NCBI GenBank assembly: GCA_046154185.1
Contig: JBJXGE010000001.1
Coordinates: 62,001-126,000, forward strand
Length of the DNA: 64,000 nt
From: JBJXGE01 sp046154185
GTDB taxonomy: Bacteria > Planctomycetota > UBA8108 > UBA1146 > JAJFFE01
Reading direction: 5' to 3'
Shown: positions 57,674-64,000 of the stretch, in pieces
Layout: each line of letters starts with the position of its first letter
How positions within the stretch are numbered: position 1 is the stretch's first letter
Notes under the pieces: model-generated
What the model was told of the DNA's origin: nothing
Databases searched by the model: none
Seen by the model: only the letters and a program-made list of their open reading frames with translations
Program-made: the position numbers and the translations under genes

Positions 57674-58930
57674 ATGCCGAGTCCTTACGACGCGCGTCTC
57701 ACCATCATCCATGCCGACATGGACGCCTTCTATGCGGCGATCGAAGTCCTCGACGACCCGCGGCTCCGCGGATTGCCGGTGATTGTCGGCTATCCGGGCG
57801 CCCGCGGTGTGGTCGCGACGGCGTCGTACGAGGCACGCCGCTTCGGAGTGCGGTCGGCCATGCCGTCGACCGAAGCGATGCGCCGGTGTCCAGCGGCGGT
57901 GTGGCGGCCAGGCCGCATGGAACGCTATGCCGAGGTCTCGCGCCAGATCCAAGCGATCTTCGGCCACTACACGCCCGAGATCGAGCCCTTGTCACTCGAC
58001 GAGGCGTTCCTCGACGTGACGAACTCGCTCGCGTTGTTCGGTGGCGCCGAAGCAATCGCGCGCACGATCCACGCGCGGGTGCGCAGCGAAACGGGCGGAC
58101 TCACCGTGTCACTGGGTGTCGCCGAGAACAAGTTCCTCGCGAAACTAGCGAGCGATTTCCGAAAACCGGCGGGGTTGACGGTCGTCACGCCGGAAACAGC
58201 GCTCGATTTCTTAGCGCCACTGGCCATCGAAAAACTCTGGGGGGTCGGCGCGAAAACGGCGCCGAGACTGCACGCGCTCGGTCTCAAGACGATTGGCGAT
58301 GCGCGCCGCGCGGGTGCGAAAGTGTTGACCCAAGCGCTCGGCGCACGACTCGGTGCGGCGTTGTTTGAACTCGCCAACGGCCGCGACGAACGCAGTGTCG
58401 AAACGCGGCGCGACGCACGTTCCATTTCCTCGGAGACGACCTTCATGGCGGACTTGCGCGAACTCGAGCAGATGCGGGACTTCCTGTTCGAGGCCGCCGA
58501 GAATGTCGCGACGGCGCTACGGCGCGCGCGCCTACGCGCCCGCTGCGTCGAACTGAAAGTACGCACGGGAGACTTTCAAACCGTCACGCGCCAAAAGCGC
58601 CTCGCGCAGTCGACGGAACTCGCTCGGCCGCTCTACGAAGGTGCGACGCAGTTGCTGGCGGAACGAATCGCTTTGCGCGGCCGCGGCGTCCGGCTCCTCG
58701 GCCTTGCCGCTAAGGATCTCGAGCCCGCCGCGCAACCGCAACAACTCGAACTTTTCGAGACGCCCGATTCTGCAGTGAGCCGCATCACGACCGATCTCGC
58801 GGATCGCATCGTCGCGTTGCATGGCAAGGACGCGGTCGTCCGTGCGCGCCAACTGGAGACGCCAGAGTCGAGTCGTCGCGCGAAACGAAACATCGCGTTC
58901 GAACCGCGACGAGAAATCCGCAATGAATGA
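57674..58930 (+). CDS. dinB: DNA polymerase IV (Y-family)
   Basis: A 418-residue translesion polymerase. Metal-binding segments are IHADMDAFYAAIE and LSLDEAFLDV with SLGVAENKFLAKLASDFRKP next; the steric-gate position follows AFYAAIE. Near the C-terminus QLELF (about residue 375) is a beta-clamp-binding motif. Such polymerases extend past lesions with low fidelity, usually under SOS control; I saw no LexA box in the short divergent region with thrS. The last 50 residues (Arg-rich) are longer than in E. coli DinB. Confidence 0.94.
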   Translation: MPSPYDARLTIIHADMDAFYAAIEVLDDPRLRGLPVIVGYPGARGVVATASYEARRFGVRSAMPSTEAMRRCPAAVWRPGRMERYAEVSRQIQAIFGHYTPEIEPLSLDEAFLDVTNSLALFGGAEAIARTIHARVRSETGGLTVSLGVAENKFLAKLASDFRKPAGLTVVTPETALDFLAPLAIEKLWGVGAKTAPRLHALGLKTIGDARRAGAKVLTQALGARLGAALFELANGRDERSVETRRDARSISSETTFMADLRELEQMRDFLFEAAENVATALRRARLRARCVELKVRTGDFQTVTRQKRLAQSTELARPLYEGATQLLAERIALRGRGVRLLGLAAKDLEPAAQPQQLELFETPDSAVSRITTDLADRIVALHGKDAVVRARQLETPESSRRAKRNIAFEPRREIRNE

Positions 58931-58993
58931 CGGTCGATTTCCGCGCGTTCCATCCCGACGCGAAGCGACGCCAAGAAAAACCTGGGACCATGC

Positions 58994-59022
58994 TTGCCCC
59001 ACGCGCTAGCCGTTTGTATAAG
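58994..59022 (+). promoter_or_regulatory. Candidate promoter upstream of the CHAT-secretin genes
   Basis: TTGCCC (58994-58999), 17 bases, TATAAG (59017-59022). The -10 matches five of six and the -35 four of six consensus bases with ideal spacing. It lies about 200 bases before the first start codon (59228), leaving a long leader with no gene in it. Confidence 0.45.
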
Positions 59023-59227
59023 GGCCTTGGAAATGTCTGGTTTTGAGACACGACCGCCGCGCAGATTCACTCGGGAAATTTTCACTCGTCTCGATATGAA
59101 CGGCGCACTGCGCCGAACACAGCTTCGTTAAGGGCAGCAGCCTCTCGGGGTTGCACAGATTCAACGTGTTGGCGTCGCGGAGCGCACAGCTCCGACGCGT
59201 CGCCGTTGTCGAACGAGGTCGAGCAGG

Positions 59228-61276
59228 ATGCAAAGCCAGCGGCGAGATCATCGACGCGCGAGCGCGAACTTTGCGCGCCGCATCGGAATGTGCGGGCTCG
59301 TGCTCGCAATTTCGGCGGTGGGCTACGCTGCCGACCCGGTGACGGCGAGTACAACTGCTGGGAAAATCGCGCTCACCGAATGCGCCATAGATCGTGGGCA
59401 GCTTGGTGACGCCGAACGCTTTATCGACGAACTGCGCCAACTCATTCGGTCGGATGAACTCGCAGCGACGGCGCAGCTTTGGCTCTGCGAGGCAAAACTG
59501 CTGGCGGCCATCGCGAAGCTCCACGTTGCGCCATCGACCGCACGCGCGCGGTCGATCTCCCAACTCCTGACCGATGCACGCAAACTCGCTGTCGAAGCTC
59601 CGTGCGTCACTGGCGCGATCGACTGCGAACTCACGCGTCTGGCGCTCGCCGAAGCGACGGATTCCACGCTAGATTCGGATGCCCGCTATCGCGCGTTCGA
59701 ACGCGCAAGCGAGAGTGCGCAAGCGGCGCTCGCGCCCTGCCTCGGCACGAACCACTCGCACGTCGCCGACGCGCTCACTCTTCACGCGGAGCTAAGTCTC
59801 GAGCGCGGTTGGCTCACGGAAGCGCGCTCGGCCGCGGAGCGCGCGCTCGCAGATTCAAGCACGGAATTTGACTGGCGTGTGCGCCGCGTCCGCGGTCGGC
59901 TCGCGGAAGCCGCGGACAACTTCCAGCAGGCGCTCGTCGAGTATGAAACTGCCATCGAACTCGTCGAAGCGCAGCGTCGCGCACTGCGCGCTGAGCCGCT
60001 CGGCGATGGCGCGTGGCTCGCGGCGCGATTGGCCCCGTATCAAGATGCGATTTTCGTCGCGCATCGACTCGGCGACGATCGCCGTGCGTTGCGGTGGGTG
60101 GAAACGGCGCGGGCTCTTTGGGCTCGGAACGGCGCCGATCGCGATGCTGCGACACCGGCCGAGTGGCCGCCGTTGCCGAACGACGCGCAGGCGCTCGTCC
60201 TCTTCGATACGGGCCGCGGACTCATCGAGTTCTTGTTGCGTCCGGGTGCGGCGCTCCGAGCGACTCTCGTCGCGACGTCGCAATTGGAAATCGACCGGCG
60301 ACTCGCAACGTTGGGACGGGACACATCCATCGCCGAGTGTTTAGCGACGCTCGGTTGGTTTTCGGAGCGGATCCTGGCGCCGCTCGGTCTCGAACGGAAA
60401 CCGGTGGCCGCCGGCGAGCGCGCGCCGCGCCTCTTCATCGCTCCCTTCGGACGACTGCGCGCGATACCGTTCGATGCGCTCCATGACGGTCGCAGCTTCC
60501 TTGCCGAGGCGTACGCCGTCAGTCAATTCGCAAGTCTCGCACAGGCGCCGTGGAGCACCGCACGTGCGGAGTGGCCGCCCAAGGCGAACTCTATTTTGGA
60601 ACTCGCGAACCCGGAACTCGCACCCGCCGTGCGATCCGGCGCGCGACTCGCGCCGCTCGAGCGCGGCGACGACGGTCTCGGTCTCTATCTCGATGGCTTG
60701 GCGAGCGCGGGCGGCACGACTCCGGTCGTGTCGCGGCTCGTCGGCGTCGCTGCGAGCGAAAATTCGATGGTGAAGATTTCCGTCGGTCGCACACATGTGC
60801 ACATTGCGAGCCACGGCGACTTCGACCCGTTGCGACCGTGGCAGTCGGCGATCTACCTGGCGGCAGATGCGGATTTCGATGGCCGGCTCACGGCGCTCGA
60901 ATTGCGCCAACTCAACCTGCGCGGCTGCGAACTCATCACCCTGTCCGGATGTGAAACGGGAATCGCATCGAGCGTCTGGGCCGACGACTTGGCCGGCCTC
61001 ACGCAAGCAGCGCTGGCGGCCAACGCGGCGCGCGTCGTCGGCAGTTTGTGGCCGGTGACCGACCACGGCGCCCACGTGTTCATGTCGGAGTTTCACCGAG
61101 TGCTCGTCAGGTCACCGCCTGAGGAGGCACTGCGAAAAGCAAAGATGAAATTGTTCGCCGCCGCATCTGCGAATGGATGTTACTCTTCGGATGACGTTGT
61201 GGAAGCGTCCGAGCCAGTGGCCACGCTCCTCGATGGAGCGGCGTGGGTGCTCCTCGAGAATGGAGTTCGACCATGA
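59228..61276 (+). CDS. Secreted CHAT-domain protease-like protein
   Basis: A 682-residue protein. A long basic start is followed by a hydrophobic leader (GMCGLVLAISAVGYA, about 20-34), so it is probably exported; a second ATG at 59288 would give a shorter signal peptide. Residues about 40-330 are helical repeat-like (TPR-type, Ala/Arg/Glu-rich). The C-terminal CHAT domain (about 370-675), a caspase-like peptidase fold, carries the catalytic His in VHIASHGDF and the catalytic Cys in LSGCETG, followed by AARVVGSLWPVTD, the typical CHAT end. It is expected to be an active cysteine peptidase, perhaps in the periplasm. It precedes the secretin gene by 58 bases. Confidence 0.82.
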   Translation: MQSQRRDHRRASANFARRIGMCGLVLAISAVGYAADPVTASTTAGKIALTECAIDRGQLGDAERFIDELRQLIRSDELAATAQLWLCEAKLLAAIAKLHVAPSTARARSISQLLTDARKLAVEAPCVTGAIDCELTRLALAEATDSTLDSDARYRAFERASESAQAALAPCLGTNHSHVADALTLHAELSLERGWLTEARSAAERALADSSTEFDWRVRRVRGRLAEAADNFQQALVEYETAIELVEAQRRALRAEPLGDGAWLAARLAPYQDAIFVAHRLGDDRRALRWVETARALWARNGADRDAATPAEWPPLPNDAQALVLFDTGRGLIEFLLRPGAALRATLVATSQLEIDRRLATLGRDTSIAECLATLGWFSERILAPLGLERKPVAAGERAPRLFIAPFGRLRAIPFDALHDGRSFLAEAYAVSQFASLAQAPWSTARAEWPPKANSILELANPELAPAVRSGARLAPLERGDDGLGLYLDGLASAGGTTPVVSRLVGVAASENSMVKISVGRTHVHIASHGDFDPLRPWQSAIYLAADADFDGRLTALELRQLNLRGCELITLSGCETGIASSVWADDLAGLTQAALAANAARVVGSLWPVTDHGAHVFMSEFHRVLVRSPPEEALRKAKMKLFAAASANGCYSSDDVVEASEPVATLLDGAAWVLLENGVRP

Positions 61277-61334
61277 ATGGACTGAGTCAATCCGCCGCCT
61301 TGCGTGGTTCCGTCAACCTTTGGAGGTTTCCGTG

Positions 61335-63797
61335 ATGTCCAACCGGTGCCAATGCTTCGCGCCGCTGGTCATCGCGGCGTCACTCTGCTTGTCCGCTGTG
61401 TTCGCGCCCGCGATGCTCCGCGCTCAGGCTTTACCCAACAAACTGACTTTCGTCGAGCTGCATCATGTGTCCGCGCAAGACGTCCTCCAGTTCTTGCGCG
61501 ACGCGCCGGATTTCTTGCCGTTCATCACGAGCGGCGCGGTGCGCGCGATGCCGAGCAAGCAAAAGTCGCTCGTCGTCACCGCCAACCCCGAAACCACGAC
61601 GGCGCTCATCCAGACTATTCGCGAATACGAACACCTGGAAATCCGCGATCGCGTTCGCATGGAACCCGTGCGCGTCAACTACGCCAACGTCTCGATGATC
61701 TTGGAATCGCTCGCGGCTGCCGGTATCTGCCAGGTTTGGCATCGCTCCGAGGAAGTGCAAACACACCAAGAAAAACAGGGCAACAACACGATCACGCACA
61801 CGTACAAGCAAAACGTGTATCAGCCCTACGACGCCGCTAAAGGAACGGTTGCGCTCTCGACCAGCCGCCCACCGATTCCGTATGTCATTGAAATTCCCCA
61901 CGTCGATCCGATCGAGATCCCACCCGTAAATATGGGTACGGGACACGCGCAGAGTTCCTTCTCACTCGACTTTCCGCAGTCGCCATCGACCGAGGAACGC
62001 AACCGGGTGCTGGTGGTTGGCACGGATCAGGATATTGAAGCCATAAAAAGTTACGTAGCGCAGCTCGACCAGCCGGCGCGCCAAATCATGATCGAAGTGC
62101 AAATCGTCGAGTTGAACGCGAACTCGCTGAGTGACCTTGGCATCGACATCATTGCGGGGCAGCAACGCTACAACACCGTCGACTTCACGACGCCGGGACC
62201 CGGCGAACCGATTCCGCAGCCTTCCGATCCGTTCAACGCCATCACCCAAGCGGGGCTGTCGTTCTTGTTCGATGATGCGCAGGAAAAGCAATCAGGAAAG
62301 TTCCTCGCCGGCGTCCACGCGCTGATTCGCAACGGCGAAGCGATGATCAAGGCGCGCCCGAAGCTCTACACGCTTGACGATCGCCAGAATGTGCTGCATA
62401 TCGGCTCGGAAGTGCCGACTTTTCAGTCGACATCCGTGAATCGCGACATCGCGGGCGGGAACTTCGTGGAAAACGTCAACCAAGTCACGAAGCAGTACAT
62501 CGGCATAACGGTCAACGTGCGGCCGCGCGTCAGTGGGCCGGAGGCCAACGAAGTTTCCATGCTCGTCGACATCCAAATCAACAACCTGACCGGCCGCGAT
62601 CGGGTGTTCGAAGAAGATCTGCTCGGCGTCCCGACCATCGCGGTGCGCCAGTTTCGCGGCCAAGCGCGCATTAAGAATCACCGGCCGCTCATTCTCGGCG
62701 GTCTCATCCAGGAGGAAGACGACACCTCCAACTACAAGGTGCCGTTGCTCGGCGACATCCCTTGGGTTGGCGATTGGCTCGGTCGTCGCAACAAGCGCCG
62801 GGTGCGCACCGAGATCATTCTGGTGCTAACGCCGCACATTCTGTCGGAGCGCGTGGTCGATCCGATCTCGACGCCGAAGGAGAGTCTCCACTTCGACACG
62901 TTCAACAGCGTGCTCTTCAATGATAGGTACCTCCTAAAGGGACGCGACCTCGTCGGCATCGACCCCATCAGCAAAGCGCCGGCGGAGTCCTACACGCCGG
63001 AGCAAGCGCTCGACCTGACGCTCCTCAACATCGTCAAACGGCGCGAACTCGTGCGCAAACTGCGGATCTTGGATGAGTACATCGGCGAAGCCGCGCTGAC
63101 GCTTGGACTCTTCAAGCGCAGCTATCCGGAAAAGTCCGTGCGCTACTGGCCGACTGAAGAACGGAAGCTTTACTACCAAGCGGCAGCGATCGTGGTCGAG
63201 AACATTAAGTCGTTGAATCCCGACCTCAACTACGACGAAATCGTGCGCCCGCGGCGGGAGATCGTGCTGCCGACTTCGCCCTATCACGTGAGCTTGAGTT
63301 TCGACAAGCTCAAAACGTTTTACGAAAAGGGCGGCGAAGTACTGATGCGATCGGGCGGCGCACAGTTGAGTGACAACACCATCAAGTTGCTGAGCGAACT
63401 GTCGGGACACGACCTGCGCGAATTCGCCGACTTTGTCGACACCGCCGCGCGAAAGCGCGAAGACCACGGCGTTTTCGTCGAGGAGCTCGAGCGCTACGCG
63501 ACGGGTTTGTTCCCCGAACTCGCGGGCGCCCCGGCAGCGACGACCTATGGGGATGCGTTGCGCGCATGGTCAACGAAGGGGATTTCCTTTGTTGGCATTG
63601 CGACGCACCTCAAGAACCGACTCGATGGGCAGTTTAGTACCCAGCCGCCGCGACTCGGCCGACTCGAAGAAGACTTACTGCGTTTCGCCAGCCGCAGCGT
63701 CAGCCTGGTGGAGCTCGGTCAACGGCTCATGGACCTCGACAATCGCTGGGAGCAGATCAACAGTAGCGCGGTCACCCGTCCGGTGCAGGGGTTGTGA
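61335..63797 (+). CDS. Secretin-family outer-membrane protein with C-terminal extension
   Basis: An 820-residue protein with a signal peptide (about 1-30), N-domains (about 35-300; LHHVSAQDVLQFL and IKSYVAQLDQPARQIMIEVQIVELNA) and the secretin core. The core has ARPKLYTLDDRQNVLHIG and RPLILGGLIQEEDD, ending in VPLLGDIPWVGDWLGRRNKRRVRTEIILVLTPHIL. About 285 further residues (about 535-820), helical and Arg/Glu/Leu-rich, follow the core; classical GspD and PilQ end soon after it. So it is a nonstandard secretin, perhaps with a cytoplasm-distal partner-binding tail. ATG 61335 has GGAGG at 8 bases; GTG 61332 is an alternative. It overlaps the next gene as TGATG. Pairing with a CHAT protein suggests a dedicated export path. 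Confidence 0.85.
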   Translation: MSNRCQCFAPLVIAASLCLSAVFAPAMLRAQALPNKLTFVELHHVSAQDVLQFLRDAPDFLPFITSGAVRAMPSKQKSLVVTANPETTTALIQTIREYEHLEIRDRVRMEPVRVNYANVSMILESLAAAGICQVWHRSEEVQTHQEKQGNNTITHTYKQNVYQPYDAAKGTVALSTSRPPIPYVIEIPHVDPIEIPPVNMGTGHAQSSFSLDFPQSPSTEERNRVLVVGTDQDIEAIKSYVAQLDQPARQIMIEVQIVELNANSLSDLGIDIIAGQQRYNTVDFTTPGPGEPIPQPSDPFNAITQAGLSFLFDDAQEKQSGKFLAGVHALIRNGEAMIKARPKLYTLDDRQNVLHIGSEVPTFQSTSVNRDIAGGNFVENVNQVTKQYIGITVNVRPRVSGPEANEVSMLVDIQINNLTGRDRVFEEDLLGVPTIAVRQFRGQARIKNHRPLILGGLIQEEDDTSNYKVPLLGDIPWVGDWLGRRNKRRVRTEIILVLTPHILSERVVDPISTPKESLHFDTFNSVLFNDRYLLKGRDLVGIDPISKAPAESYTPEQALDLTLLNIVKRRELVRKLRILDEYIGEAALTLGLFKRSYPEKSVRYWPTEERKLYYQAAAIVVENIKSLNPDLNYDEIVRPRREIVLPTSPYHVSLSFDKLKTFYEKGGEVLMRSGGAQLSDNTIKLLSELSGHDLREFADFVDTAARKREDHGVFVEELERYATGLFPELAGAPAATTYGDALRAWSTKGISFVGIATHLKNRLDGQFSTQPPRLGRLEEDLLRFASRSVSLVELGQRLMDLDNRWEQINSSAVTRPVQGL

Positions 63798-64000
63798 TGA
63801 CGCGGAGCAAGTTCACGAGCGGTGCCTGGTGCGCGATCGTCGCATCCTTGGCGTTGGCGAGCGGCTGTCGCGCGCTGCGGCCCGAAGCGGAGCTCCTCAA
63901 AGAGATTCGCGAATCGACGATCATTCCGAAACTCGGCAGCTACGACGAGAACGAGCAGCAGTGGGCGTATCAAAAGTTGCGCACCGCGCTCGACAAGGCG
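63797..64000 (+). CDS. Lipoprotein of the secretin operon (partial, cut by the window end)
   Basis: The first 68 codons of a gene whose ATG overlaps the secretin stop as TGATG. MTRSKFTSG is followed by a hydrophobic stretch and the lipobox LALASGC, so Cys 24 or so should be lipidated and the mature part enter the envelope. The visible mature region (RPEAELLKEIRESTIIP, then YDENEQQWAYQKL) is helical and charged. No stop occurs before the end of the window. A small lipoprotein coupled to a secretin could be its pilotin, but that is only inferred from position. Confidence 0.7.
   Translation, partial: MTRSKFTSGAWCAIVASLALASGCRALRPEAELLKEIRESTIIPKLGSYDENEQQWAYQKLRTALDKA

Noticed and set aside
59023..59227. 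A short coding gene in the leader before the CHAT gene
   Set aside because: Frames here are short and lack a start with a ribosome binding site; I treat it as leader sequence.
1..64000. tRNA or rRNA genes, CRISPR arrays, insertion sequences, prophage or integration sites
   Set aside because: Reading the intergenic stretches I saw no cloverleaf, no regularly spaced repeats, no transposase or integrase motifs and no long terminal repeats. A tRNA or covariance-model search could still find a short RNA that I missed.

Overview
The window is GC-rich, densely coded Gram-negative bacterial DNA. It has TolC, MacA-type and secretin genes and type IV pilus genes, but no introns, rRNA, tRNA, CRISPR array or insertion sequence that I could see. 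Coding density is high, with many ATGA, TTGA and TGATG overlaps. GTG and TTG starts are common. A Ser/Thr kinase, a sigma-54 activator, a CHAT protein, a one-domain bacterial histone and the order RNase E/G - L21 - L27 - Obg suggest a Planctomycetota-like or other large-genome non-proteobacterial lineage. I cannot fix the taxon from the sequence.

Layout. 1-7.3 kb: an SlyD-type isomerase, then (minus strand) an FHA-GGDEF protein and a MacB/ATPase/MacA/TolC tripartite export operon. 7.8-10.5 kb (plus): three surface-sugar genes (RmlD-like reductase, CapE/FlaA1-like dehydratase, deacetylase-like protein). 10.7-18.4 kb: ribosomal protein S21, a SWIM-SNF2 helicase, the histone, an MFS transporter and a sigma-54 activator.

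18.4-27.85 kb (minus) is the most remarkable part. A tightly packed cluster starts with a MerR-like regulator and a protein of unknown function with a winged-helix-like C-terminus. Next come three ESCRT-III-like proteins (one CHMP4/Snf7-like, one divergent, one clearly of the Vps2/24/46 type with a MIM1-like tail) and an AAA+ ATPase with an N-terminal MIT-like bundle, as in Vps4. It ends with an SPFH-like/coiled-coil/beta-propeller protein, a small membrane protein and a kinase-HTH-RDD fusion. I read it as a bacterial ESCRT-III/Vps4-type membrane-remodelling system with its own regulation.

28.1-42.9 kb (minus): hpt and a long upp-like gene, a Tyr/Cys-rich secreted TPR protein, a degenerate sensor kinase, VanZ, pyrC-like/pyrB/pyrR (the dihydroorotase has lost metal ligands), a shortened MnmE-like GTPase, pilT, obg, rpmA, rplU and RNase G/E. 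43.1-49.1 kb (minus): type IV pilus assembly genes pilM-pilN-pilO-(TPR protein)-pilQ, ended by a strong hairpin. 49.3-53.4 kb (minus): hpf-ptsN-yvcK-ptsH-ptsI, a regulatory PTS with no sugar permease. 53.6-57.5 kb (minus): thrS, a 41-residue membrane protein that is easily overlooked, asd and truA.

57.7-64 kb (plus): dinB, then a CHAT protease-like protein, a secretin with a long C-terminal extension and the start of a lipoprotein gene cut by the window edge. These last three probably form one envelope-associated operon.
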